DNA of 64,000 nucleotides. Origin: Bacteroidales bacterium. Lineage in GTDB: Bacteria > Bacteroidota > Bacteroidia > Bacteroidales > WCHB1-69. Below the pieces are notes generated by a model. It searched no databases. It was not told the DNA's origin and worked only from the letters and a program-made list of their open reading frames with translations. Positions 46,190 through 54,320 of the stretch are shown here, piece by piece. Position 1 is the stretch's first letter. Every line of letters starts with the position of its first letter. Location: NCBI GenBank assembly GCA_024686335.1, contig JAILCI010000020.1, forward strand, positions 1-64,000, read 5' to 3'. Position numbers and translations under genes: made by a program.

Positions 46190-47470
46190 ATGCGTAAATA
46201 TATCATATTTTTCAGCTGTTTGCTCGTCTGCTGGTCCTTGCAGGCGCAGGACACCGTCAAAAACTACTGGAAAAACCACCAGCTAATGTCTATTGGCGTG
46301 GAAAAGAACGGTAAAGAGGACGGTCACTGGGTTTATTATCACTATAGCGGCACCAAATGGACGGAAGGCGACTTCAACAATGGCGTTAAGGTGGGCGTTT
46401 GGAAAGTATGGTACGAGGATGGTCGCATCAGTCAAGAATACAATGCTGACAACGGTCCTTTCAAGAGCTGGTATCCTTCTGGTGCAGTAGAGTCTGAGGG
46501 TCAGTTTGCCAATGGAAAACGTGATGGCAAATGGACTTTCTACCATCCTAACGGCAAAATATTCAAGAATGTGAACTACCTCGCCGACAGTGTCCACGGT
46601 CATGTCATCGAATATTTCGACAATGGCAACAAATATTTCGAAGGTGATTATCAAATGGGCGAATTGGAAGGTTACGCATGCTGGTGGAGCAAGGATGGTG
46701 AGAAGAGCATGGAAGGCAACTCCGTCAAAGGTTTGCAACAGGGTGAATGGAAATACTATCACCCGAATGGCAAACTCGGAAGCAAAGGCAACTTCGAACA
46801 CGGTTTGCAACATGGCGACTGGGTTTACTACTACGAAGAGGGACAGCTCTGGAAGTCTGGCAGTTACAAAGACGGCTTGCGCGAAGGTCTTTGGAAAGCA
46901 TGGTACGAAGATGGTAAATTGCAACGCCAAGGTTCCTTTAACCAAGACAAGGAAGAGGGCGAATGGGAGTCATACTATCCCAACGGCCGCAGTCAAGATC
47001 ACGGCTATTTCCACCAAGGGGAGATGACCGGCATGTGGACCGGCTGGTATGAAGACGGTCACCAGAAATATGCTATCCAATATAAGAACGGTCTCATGAA
47101 TGGATCCTTCACCTACTATTGGGAGGAGACCAAGCATAAATCCAAACAGGGTCAGTACAAAGACAATCTGAAGAGCGGTACTTGGAAAGAGTTTGCACAG
47201 AATGGCAAAGTCTTCGCCCAAGGTAAGTATGCCAACGACAAGAAACAGGGCAAATGGACCTTCTACAATGTGCAAGAGGTAAAGGTTCGTGAGCAGAATT
47301 TCGTCGACGATGTAGCTGAGGGCAAGTTTATAGAGTACTACGAAAACGGCAAAAAACACTATAGTGGCGCCTTCAAGGGCCGTCTGAAAGATGGAAAATG
47401 GACCTACTGGAAACCCAATGGCGAGGTCTATCAGGTAATCCGTTACAGCAATGGCAAAGAGATTCAGTAA
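46190..47470 (+). CDS. Exported MORN-repeat protein, 16 repeats
   Basis: Exported scaffold-like protein of 426 residues made almost wholly of about sixteen 23-residue MORN-type repeats of the form GxWxxYxxNGKxxxxGxYxxGxx (for example DGKWTFYHPNGKI). The start at 46190 gives a clear signal peptide (IIFFSCLLVCWSLQAQ); the track start 38 codons earlier spans the -7 element. Relatives are often labelled YwqK-family antitoxins, but a secreted form is unlikely to be a toxin-antitoxin component; I infer a structural or protein-binding role. The downstream MBL gene is next on the same strand. Confidence 0.9.
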   Translation: MRKYIIFFSCLLVCWSLQAQDTVKNYWKNHQLMSIGVEKNGKEDGHWVYYHYSGTKWTEGDFNNGVKVGVWKVWYEDGRISQEYNADNGPFKSWYPSGAVESEGQFANGKRDGKWTFYHPNGKIFKNVNYLADSVHGHVIEYFDNGNKYFEGDYQMGELEGYACWWSKDGEKSMEGNSVKGLQQGEWKYYHPNGKLGSKGNFEHGLQHGDWVYYYEEGQLWKSGSYKDGLREGLWKAWYEDGKLQRQGSFNQDKEEGEWESYYPNGRSQDHGYFHQGEMTGMWTGWYEDGHQKYAIQYKNGLMNGSFTYYWEETKHKSKQGQYKDNLKSGTWKEFAQNGKVFAQGKYANDKKQGKWTFYNVQEVKVREQNFVDDVAEGKFIEYYENGKKHYSGAFKGRLKDGKWTYWKPNGEVYQVIRYSNGKEIQ

Positions 47471-47510
47471 GACACCCATCATCAAAAAGAAAACCACTCT
47501 ATCTGCATTC

Positions 47511-48179
47511 ATGGAAGGCTTGTCACAACAATTCAACGACGTTACCGTCCGCATGTTTCACTTCAATCCAATCATGGTGAACACGTTGGTATTACATGAC
47601 TCAACGGGGGAAGCCATTATCGTGGATCCAGGCAACTGCCAGAGTTACGAAGATGACCAGTTGAAAGAGTACATTACCCATCACCAGCTGACAGTCAAGA
47701 GTATCGTGAACACGCATCCCCACATAGACCACATCGCAGGAAATCCCTGGTGTGTTGAAACATGGCCGAAAGCGCGCCTGCTAATGCACGAGGCGGGACA
47801 ATCCATCTATAATCTGGCGTACGCCTATGCAGTGGCTTTCGGACTAAATGTAGAATCAATGCCCGCTGCAACGGGTTTTCTAAAGGAAGGCGACACCTGC
47901 ACTTTCGGAAATCAAAAACTTGAAGTCCTATATACGCCCGGCCATTGCGATGGCAGCATCACACTATACGACCGCAACAACGGCTATCTCATCTGCGGAG
48001 ACCTGCTCTTTGAAGAGAGTGTCGGGCGCAGCGACCTGCCCACAGGCAACGGAGATTTGCTGGTAGAGATGGTACAGAAAAAGATCTTCACCCTACCCAA
48101 CGAAACCATTATTATTCCTGGTCATGGGCCCATGACATCAGTAGAACACGAAAAAAAATATAATCCTTACATACAATAA
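47511..48179 (+). CDS. MBL-fold metallohydrolase (glyoxalase II-like)
   Basis: Zinc-dependent hydrolase of about 222 residues. The metal-site signature THPHIDH is followed by further ligand sites in YTPGHCDGS, GDLLFEESVGRSDL and IPGHGP; the layout matches YcbL/glyoxalase II-like proteins acting on thioesters such as S-lactoylglutathione analogues. The start is uncertain: the track's ATG at 47451 overlaps the MORN gene by 20 bases, while ATGs at 47511 or 47553 place the family's typical start (FNPxxxNTxVL) nearer the N terminus. folE follows after 6 bases. Confidence 0.88.
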   Translation: MEGLSQQFNDVTVRMFHFNPIMVNTLVLHDSTGEAIIVDPGNCQSYEDDQLKEYITHHQLTVKSIVNTHPHIDHIAGNPWCVETWPKARLLMHEAGQSIYNLAYAYAVAFGLNVESMPAATGFLKEGDTCTFGNQKLEVLYTPGHCDGSITLYDRNNGYLICGDLLFEESVGRSDLPTGNGDLLVEMVQKKIFTLPNETIIIPGHGPMTSVEHEKKYNPYIQ

Positions 48180-48185
48180 CTTATT

Positions 48186-48800
48186 ATGACAGAAAAAAAG
48201 GTTTCCACAACCGCAATTCCCAACTTGCCTGAGCAAGAGATTGCCGCTTTGGCAGACAGCTACCGCAATATATTACTCCATATCGGAGAGGATCCGACAC
48301 GCGAAGGTCTCATTAAAACTCCCATGCGTGCCGCCATGTCCATCGACTTCCTGACACACGGCTACCGCCAGGATCCTAAACGCATCCTGGAGAGCGCACT
48401 CTTCCACGAGGATTACAAGCAAATTGTCGTTGTCAAGGATATTGAAATCTACTCCCTTTGCGAGCATCATCTGCTGCCTTTCTTTGGAAAAGCACATGTA
48501 GGCTATATTCCTAACGGCACTATCGTCGGTCTGAGTAAGATTCCGCGCGTTGTGGAGTGCTTCGCCCGTCGTCTGCAACTGCAAGAGCGACTGACCACCC
48601 AAATCAAGGACTGTCTGCAAGAGGTCCTCAACCCCATGGGCGTGGCTGTCGTCATTGAAGCCCAGCACCTTTGCATGTGTATGCGAGGCATCCAGAAACA
48701 GAACTCTGTCACCACCACTTCAGAATTCACTGGCGCCTTCTTGAAAAACGAGAACACACGCCAGGAGTTCATGCACCTTATCGGAGCCAACCTCCACTAA
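48186..48800 (+). CDS. folE: GTP cyclohydrolase I
   Basis: First enzyme of tetrahydrofolate/pterin synthesis, converting GTP to dihydroneopterin triphosphate. The 204 residues have the zinc and catalytic blocks [40 protein letters not shown] and [16 protein letters not shown]. Its position 6 bases after the MBL gene suggests one transcript. The stop overlaps the 3' end of the convergent small gene by 4 bases. Confidence 0.97.
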   Translation: MTEKKVSTTAIPNLPEQEIAALADSYRNILLHIGEDPTREGLIKTPMRAAMSIDFLTHGYRQDPKRILESALFHEDYKQIVVVKDIEIYSLCEHHLLPFFGKAHVGYIPNGTIVGLSKIPRVVECFARRLQLQERLTTQIKDCLQEVLNPMGVAVVIEAQHLCMCMRGIQKQNSVTTTSEFTGAFLKNENTRQEFMHLIGANLH

Positions 48801-49015
48801 TAGCGACGACGCCCTATTCCACTGCGCCTAATCCTGCGATGCCGATAACGACTTCGCTGGTATTGTATCGCATCCTCGCTTACTTCGGATATCATCTCGT
48901 TGGAATCATTCTCCTCCGACTTGAAAATGCATGTCAATGGTCTCCCCACCCATTCCGGTGGCAGACAAATAGTAATTGTGTCTTTTTTCGGATTTAATAT
49001 CAGTTTTTTGAGCAT
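48797..49015 (-). CDS. Small hypothetical protein with Arg-rich tail
   Basis: Unrecognised 72-residue protein. The first half ([19 protein letters not shown]) reads like the short beta-strand segment of AbrB/DUF2281-type antitoxins (consensus around TVxLPxExxGKxVxV). The last 20 residues are strongly basic ([16 protein letters not shown]), suggesting nucleic-acid contact. No toxin gene is beside it. It converges on folE with overlapping stops. Real coding is likely but not certain, because the tail overlaps folE sequence. Confidence 0.55.
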   Translation of the reverse strand: MLKKLILNPKKDTITICLPPEWVGRPLTCIFKSEENDSNEMISEVSEDAIQYQRSRYRHRRIRRSGIGRRRY

Positions 49016-49338
49016 TGTATTGAGTTTTTAGAGTGTCAATTTTGCGACGTCAAAATCCATTTTCCTCCCATATCCAGCCCTTTTCCCTCCTTTATTTGAC
49101 AGAAGTCTAATGTTGACTGTCAATTTTGATTTTTGAATTTTATCAAATTAATTATCAAATAGTTATATGACAAATATACCATTTTTTTCAAACAATATGC
49201 AGAATTATATTTTTCTGAAAAAAATATTTTTTATAACTGATATTCAATTAGTTACAAATAATTTTAGAAAAATAAGTCCGGAGTGATGGTATGTATTGAA
49301 AAAAAGTCTATTTTTGCAGTCTCAATTAGAGAAAGGAT
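49016..49338. other. AT-rich intergenic region before tRNA-Lys
   Basis: No gene seen. It contains two copies of TGTCAATTTTG (49034-49044 and 49118-49128) and the tRNA-Lys -7 element; the rest is AT-rich without a clear structure. Confidence 0.6.
49309..49316 (+). promoter_or_regulatory. -7 element of tRNA-Lys
   Basis: TATTTTTG 22 bases before the tRNA; no TTG at the right distance. Confidence 0.65.
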
Positions 49339-49414
49339 GTCCCAGTAGCTCAGCAGGTAGAGCACATCCCTTTTAAGGATGGGGTCCTGGGTTCGAATCC
49401 CAGCTGAGACACCA
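49339..49414 (+). tRNA. tRNA-Lys (TTT)
   Basis: Cloverleaf with D stem GCTC/GAGC, anticodon stem CATCC/GGATG, loop CTTTTAA (anticodon TTT), T stem CTGGG/CCCAG with TTCGAAT, discriminator A and encoded CCA. The acceptor stem GTCCCAG/CTGAGAC has a C4-A69 mismatch where G69 would pair. Confidence 0.95.
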
Positions 49415-49448
49415 AAACACTCCGACCAATTGGCCGGAGTGTTTTTTT
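49415..49448 (+). terminator. Terminator of tRNA-Lys
   Basis: Stem AAACACTCCG with CGGAGTGTTT, 10-base loop, then T run, immediately after the CCA end. Confidence 0.88.
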
Positions 49449-49602
49449 ATACCGTAATTTTTAATGATGGTCGTTGCTCACATGCGCACATCGACAAATA
49501 AAAGAAAAAAAACTATGCGACAAAACCACCGGTTTTAGACTTAGAGAGGATCAACTCTCCAATATTTATCAAACGTGCGACAGATTCTTCTCCGACGCGG
49601 CA

Positions 49603-50466
49603 TTACGCCGCACGATAATGCCGCAGGAAACTCAAGTCAACTCTGTTCCTCAAACGCCTAACGGCTCGTTCCTTGCACTGACGAACACGGTCACAAGAGA
49701 TGCCCAATTTTTCCCCAGCCTCCTCAGTAGAATACACCTGTTCCAACTCGTTAAAACCAAACAACAACTCCATCACTACTCTTTCCTTCTCAGGCAAATA
49801 GTCAATCACCCTCTGCAAGTCTTTCCGCAAAGATTCGAAATTCAAATCCCTATCCGCATTATAAGATGCAGAACTTTGAAAGAAATCACCACGATTAGAC
49901 TCCCCTTTATCATCAACAGGATCGTCAAAGGACTCAATGGGCAAACCTAAATGAATTAAATCCAATAATTTAACCTCATCCAAACCCGTGGAAGCCGCCA
50001 ACTCCGCAATGGTAGGATCTCGGTACAACTCCATTTTCAAGCTTTCAATAGCCTTTTTAACCTTCCAAATGTCATTGACCTTGTTGTGAGGCAAACGCAC
50101 ATCACGACCTTGTTGTGATACAGCATTCTGGAGGTGTTGTCTAATCCAGGTAACTGCATAAGTGATAAACTTAAATCCCTTGGTCTCATCAAAAAGGGTA
50201 GCTGCCTTCTGAAGACCGAGGTTACCTTCCTGGATAAGATCCTCAAAAGGAACTCCTTGTCCTTGAAATTTCTTAGCTTCGGAAACAACAAAACGTAAAT
50301 TGCACGCGATCAGCTTGTCATAAGCACGCTGATCCCCTTGCTTGTATCGACGGAAAAGCTCAAACTCCTCGTCTGGGCTTATAAGAGGATAACGATTAAT
50401 CTCGTTGAAGTAGATGTTCAAAGACGTGGTGTCTCGCTTGGTAAAAGAGTTGGATTTTCTACTCAT
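49603..50466 (-). CDS. Divergent RpoD-family (group 2-like) sigma factor
   Basis: Short sigma-70 protein of 287 residues lacking region 1.1, the size of Bacteroidota primary sigma factors. Region 1.2 (SLNIYFNEINRYPLISPDEE), region 2 (NLRFVVSEAKKF, FEDLIQEGNLGL, GFKFITYAVTWIRQ), region 3 and region 4 (YLPEKERVVMELLFG, GISCDRVRQCKERAVRRLR) are all present. Against the canonical primary sigma as I recall it, the second melting Trp (YAVWWIRQ) is Thr and the -33-contacting RE of TRERVRQI is Cys-Asp, so it probably reads different promoters. It could be an alternative sigma, or a diverged primary one. No consensus -7 box was found upstream, but a palindrome lies at 50735-50756. Confidence 0.88.
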   Translation of the reverse strand: MSRKSNSFTKRDTTSLNIYFNEINRYPLISPDEEFELFRRYKQGDQRAYDKLIACNLRFVVSEAKKFQGQGVPFEDLIQEGNLGLQKAATLFDETKGFKFITYAVTWIRQHLQNAVSQQGRDVRLPHNKVNDIWKVKKAIESLKMELYRDPTIAELAASTGLDEVKLLDLIHLGLPIESFDDPVDDKGESNRGDFFQSSASYNADRDLNFESLRKDLQRVIDYLPEKERVVMELLFGFNELEQVYSTEEAGEKLGISCDRVRQCKERAVRRLRNRVDLSFLRHYRAA

Positions 50467-50974
50467 AAAAAGAATTTGGTTAATAATAAATTTAAAATAT
50501 AATCAATGAACTGAAAGTGTCAAAAAAATAACGTATACCACTACGTCAAAAGTGACCAAAAAAGTGATATTTAATAGTCAAATAGCGCGTATTCACGCAC
50601 TTCCAACCGACATAACGGTAAAAGCTGTAAATGTCTGAGTAGTTTTTAAGATTTTTTGAAATTTTATTGAATGTTATAGTTTTATGGTTAATTTTTGTTT
50701 GTGGTTATAATCATGGATAGAATATCAACCTCTAACATTCTGTCATGACAAAATGTCAGAGAACAAGGAGGACAGACACGTTTTTAGCGTGCGTGGCACA
50801 TAATATATGTTATTTTGTTTGAAGTTCGTCTTCTTGGTTAAAAAATTATTTAGCCGAAAATATAATATAACAAAAATTATGCCAATTTTTTAATATTTGG
50901 CAAAAAAATTGGTTCAATGAACACAGCAATGTATAGAAAGAAAACAATCCTCCCCTTATAATATCATTTGTTGA
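50467..50974. other. 508-base AT-rich gap with a 22-base palindrome
   Basis: No ORF or RNA gene recognised. The notable structure is ACATTCTGTCATGACAAAATGT at 50735-50756, a dyad with one mismatched pair around the perfect core TGTCATGACA, shaped like a repressor operator. Neither neighbour (sigma factor start at 50466, mutS stop at 50975) is close. A small RNA could be encoded here but I see no terminator. Confidence 0.5.
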
Positions 50975-53584
50975 TCATTTCTTTCCTTTCGTCAGTAATT
51001 GCTGAATTTCATTCAATTTCATCAGCGCCTCAACCGGTGTCAGACTATTGATGTCGAGACCTACAATAACATCCTTCACTTCCAACAGAAGCGGATCATC
51101 GAGGTTGATGAAGCTGAGCTGATAACCAGGGGATGACTTTTCAATCATAGGTTCTTTAGAGTCTTTGTTAGCACGACTCTGCTCTAACTGTTGCAAAATA
51201 ATCTCGGCTCTCTTGAGTACGGAAGATGGCATACCGGCCATTCGTGCCACATGGATACCAAAACTGTGCTCACTGCCACCCGGCTCGAGCTTACGGAGGA
51301 AGTATACTTTATTGTCGATCTCTTTGATAGAGACATGGAAATTCTTAATACGAGAAAACTGCGCCGCCATGTCGTTAAGTTCGTGGTAGTGCGTCGCAAA
51401 GAGCACTTTAGCACGTGCGTACGGGTTCTCGTGTAGATACTCGGCGATGGACCATGCAATTGAGACTCCGTCGTATGTGCTGGTACCTCGGCCAATCTCA
51501 TCCAGAAGAATCAGGCTACGATTGGAAATGTTATTCAAAATACTTGCCGTTTCGTTCATCTCGACCATAAAGGTGGACTCACCTGTCGTGATGTTGTCGG
51601 AGGCGCCCACACGAGTGAAGATCTTATCCACAACACCTATCTGCGCACTCTTTGCCGGCACAAAACAGCCAATCTGGGCCATCAACACAATGAGTGCCGT
51701 CTGTCGCAACAAGGCTGACTTACCAGACATGTTCGGACCCGTAATGATGATAATCTGTTGCTTATCGTTATCCAACGTCACATCATTAGCTATATAGGGC
51801 TCGCCCGGAGGCAGTTGTTTCTCAATGACCGGGTGACGACCCTGTTTAATCTTGATGCTCAGACTGTCGTTAATCACAGGGCGCACATAATTGTTTGCTG
51901 CTGAAACCTCCGCAAAGCAAAGCAACACATCCAAACGGGCACAGAGACGTGCGTCATTCTGGATGAGAGAGATGTAGTCGGTCAGACTTATCATTAGGTC
52001 ATTGAAGAGTTGTGTTTCAATGACGCTAATTTGGTCTTGAGCACTGAGAATCTTAGTCTCAAGGTTTTTCAACTCTTCGGTAATATAGCGCTCATTGTTG
52101 GTAAGTGTCTGTTTGCGAGTCCACTCGGGCGGAACTTTGCTTTTATGGGAATTGGACACCTCTATATAGTAGCCAAATACGTTATTAAAACCGATCTTGA
52201 GATTGGTAATTCCAGTGCGTTCAGCCTCACGTTTCTGTATGTCAGCGAGGATTCCCTTGCTATTGGTAGCTATGTTCCGCAATTCATCAAGTTCCTCATT
52301 GACACCAGCCTGAAAGATGTTGCCCTTACTTACCATGACAGGCGCATCCTCCACGAGTTCCCGCTCAATGCGGGTACAGATGGAAAGACAAGGATTTAAC
52401 TGTTCTGAAATCTTCGACAATGAAGGATCTTCAGCATTCTGACAGAGCTCTTTGATGTGTTCCACAGCTCGTAATGAACGTGACAATTGAAGCACCTCCC
52501 GCGGGTTAATCTTAGCAGTGGCAATTTTGGAGACCATACGCTCCAAATCGCCCACTCTCTTCAAATCGGCAGTCAACTCCTCAGACAAAGATTTATGTTG
52601 CATCAGAAAATCCACCATGGCAAGTCGCTCGTCGATTAGAACCTTCTCTTTAAGGGGCATTAGAAGCCACTTGCGGAGCATTCGAGAGCCCATTGGGGTC
52701 TGTGTCTCGTCGAGAATCTGCAGCAACGTAACAGCGTTCTCATTGGGAGTGGCCACCAATTCCAAGTTTCTGACGGTAAAGCGATCCAACCAGACATAAC
52801 GCTCCTCCTCTATGCGAGTGAGTTTATTAATATGTTGAATCTTATGATTCTGGGTCTCATAGAGATAATGGAGCGCTGCACCAGCTGCGATGATACCATG
52901 CGGCAGTCCGTCAACACCAAAACCCTTTAGCGATGTAGTCTGGAAGTGTTTGGTCAGCAAGTCCATGGCAAAATCAGAGGTGAAAACCCAGTCGTCAAAG
53001 GGCGTAAGGAGAATTTTATCACCAAAATGCTCTTTAAAGCGTGACATCTTGTTTTTCTGGATAATCAGCTCGGCAGGCTTGAAGTTCTGGAGAAGCTTAT
53101 CAAGGTAGGAGATGTCGCCCTCGGCCATATAGAACTCGCCGGTGGAAATATCGACGAAGGCCACACCGCTGATGCCGTCATTGAGCTGCACGGCTCCAAG
53201 AAAGTTGTTTTCGCGCTGCTCCAACACTTTGTCATTGATGGAAACGCCGGGAGTCACCATCTCCGTGATACCGCGCTTGACGAGTGTCTTAGTCAGCTTG
53301 GGATCCTCCAACTGCTCACAAATGGCAACGCGGAGACCAGCTTTGACAAGTTTAGGAAGGTAAACATCCAATGCATGATATGGAAACCCTGCCAGCTCTG
53401 TCTGGAAAGTTCCTTTAGAGTGGTGCTTTGTTAGCGTAATACCCAAAACCTTAGAAGAGGTGATAGCATCGCTGCCGTATGTCTCGTAGAAATCCCCCAC
53501 CCGGAACAACAAAATCGCGTCCGGATGTTGCGCCTTAAACTGATTATATTGTCGCATTAGAGGGGTTTCTGACGTCTTTTCCAT
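50975..53584 (-). CDS. mutS: DNA mismatch repair protein MutS
   Basis: Mismatch-recognising ATPase of 869 residues. The N-terminal mismatch-reading domain has the Phe-x-Glu motif in LFRVGDFYETYG (about 24-35); the lever and connector domains follow; the ATPase has Walker A GPNMSGKSALLRQ, the signature STFMVEMNE, Walker B LILLDEIGRGTSTYDG and the His loop ATHYHEL. A helix-turn-helix dimerisation tail ends the protein, with a C-terminal extension typical of Bacteroidota. mutL is not in the window. Confidence 0.98.
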   Translation of the reverse strand: MEKTSETPLMRQYNQFKAQHPDAILLFRVGDFYETYGSDAITSSKVLGITLTKHHSKGTFQTELAGFPYHALDVYLPKLVKAGLRVAICEQLEDPKLTKTLVKRGITEMVTPGVSINDKVLEQRENNFLGAVQLNDGISGVAFVDISTGEFYMAEGDISYLDKLLQNFKPAELIIQKNKMSRFKEHFGDKILLTPFDDWVFTSDFAMDLLTKHFQTTSLKGFGVDGLPHGIIAAGAALHYLYETQNHKIQHINKLTRIEEERYVWLDRFTVRNLELVATPNENAVTLLQILDETQTPMGSRMLRKWLLMPLKEKVLIDERLAMVDFLMQHKSLSEELTADLKRVGDLERMVSKIATAKINPREVLQLSRSLRAVEHIKELCQNAEDPSLSKISEQLNPCLSICTRIERELVEDAPVMVSKGNIFQAGVNEELDELRNIATNSKGILADIQKREAERTGITNLKIGFNNVFGYYIEVSNSHKSKVPPEWTRKQTLTNNERYITEELKNLETKILSAQDQISVIETQLFNDLMISLTDYISLIQNDARLCARLDVLLCFAEVSAANNYVRPVINDSLSIKIKQGRHPVIEKQLPPGEPYIANDVTLDNDKQQIIIITGPNMSGKSALLRQTALIVLMAQIGCFVPAKSAQIGVVDKIFTRVGASDNITTGESTFMVEMNETASILNNISNRSLILLDEIGRGTSTYDGVSIAWSIAEYLHENPYARAKVLFATHYHELNDMAAQFSRIKNFHVSIKEIDNKVYFLRKLEPGGSEHSFGIHVARMAGMPSSVLKRAEIILQQLEQSRANKDSKEPMIEKSSPGYQLSFINLDDPLLLEVKDVIVGLDINSLTPVEALMKLNEIQQLLTKGKK

Positions 53585-53604
53585 ATTTCCAACAAATTAG
53601 ATGG

Positions 53605-53612
53605 CAAAGGTA
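53605..53612 (-). promoter_or_regulatory. -7 element of mutS
   Basis: TACCTTTG on the minus strand, 21 bases before the mutS start. Confidence 0.6.
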
Positions 53613-53725
53613 TAATTTTTCAGCGAAAAAAAGAGGACTTTTTTATGATAATAAGACCTTCTATTTATTAGTGTTTTGCTGTCAATAATTTTTTTGCAGA
53701 ATGATAGGCGCATCTAAAAAAATTG

Positions 53726-53733
53726 TATTTTTG
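53726..53733 (+). promoter_or_regulatory. -7 element of the ferredoxin gene
   Basis: TATTTTTG 37 bases before the ferredoxin ATG. Confidence 0.65.
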
Positions 53734-53769
53734 CCGCCAAATTAAACAAACAACTTAAACAACATTACT

Positions 53770-53940
53770 ATGGCTTACAAAATCAATCCGGACCTTTGCG
53801 CTAGCTGCGGTACCTGCCAAGGCGAATGCCCTCAAGAGGCTATTTCCGAAGGTACTCCTTACACCATCAATCCTGATCTTTGCATCGAGTGTGGCGCATG
53901 CGCTGACGCTTGCCCTTGCGAAGCTATCGAACTGGAGTAG
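53770..53940 (+). CDS. 2[4Fe-4S] ferredoxin
   Basis: Too short for the ORF track but clearly a gene: 56 residues forming a clostridial-type ferredoxin with two complete cluster motifs, CASCGTCQGECP and CIECGACADACP, arranged with the usual pseudo-twofold symmetry. It would carry low-potential electrons in the cytoplasm, for example for pyruvate:ferredoxin oxidoreductase in an anaerobe. It has its own -7 element and terminator, so it is monocistronic. Codons end in C or T in a highly expressed style. Confidence 0.96.
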   Translation: MAYKINPDLCASCGTCQGECPQEAISEGTPYTINPDLCIECGACADACPCEAIELE

Positions 53941-53969
53941 TACCCGCATAAAAGGTAAAGAAAGAAATC

Positions 53970-53997
53970 AAGGAGGTCAAAAGACCTCCTTTTTTGT
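53970..53997 (+). terminator. Terminator of the ferredoxin gene
   Basis: Stem AAGGAGGTC with GACCTCCTT, AAAA loop, T run, 29 bases after the stop. Confidence 0.9.
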
Positions 53998-54013
53998 TGC
54001 AAAATAAAGGGGC

Positions 54014-54256
54014 TATATACCTGATGGCACCATGTATGCCCAAGTATTTTGCTAATAGACGTTTTTTAAGGGAGGCAAGGGCTTCATGCAGGCAACTCCT
54101 AAATATAATTCTTCTTGATAGAAAAGTTGCCAAAAGATCAAGCCGACATGAATCCCGCCCGCGTGCTCTATGGTCAAGTGCCTCAGTAAGTCTTGTTGAG
54201 GTTAAAATGCATTTTTTTGACTTTGTAATTATCTTTGTTGTGCCATCATGTATATA
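54014..54256. mobile_element. MITE-like element with 17-base terminal inverted repeats
   Basis: TATATACCTGATGGCAC at the left end and GTGCCATCATGTATATA at the right end are inverted copies with one mismatch, enclosing 243 bases with no convincing gene. Imperfect matching (GGGG/GGGA) may extend the repeats outward. The body has long open frames on both strands (87 and 115 codons) that look accidental or remnants. It sits neatly between two convergent terminators. No target-site duplication is obvious. Confidence 0.55.
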
Positions 54257-54262
54257 ACTCCC

Positions 54263-54299
54263 AAAAAACAACCCCCGCCAGATGGTTCCGACGGGGGTT
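54263..54299 (-). terminator. Terminator of the bamA-ompH cluster
   Basis: Stem AACCCCCG with CGGGGGTT and a T-rich tail (TTGTTTTTTGG) on the minus strand, 22 bases after the last ompH stop. Confidence 0.85.
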
Positions 54300-54320
54300 C
54301 AGGTATTGTTTCAACAGGGA

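Noticed and set aside
46190-47470. YwqK-type antitoxin of a toxin-antitoxin pair
   Set aside because: The protein has a clear signal peptide and no adjacent toxin gene.
53924-54271. 115-codon minus-strand ORF and 87-codon plus-strand ORF in the ferredoxin-ompH gap
   Set aside because: Both read through terminators and the inverted-repeat element and have no family features; treated as accidental frames in the MITE-like element.
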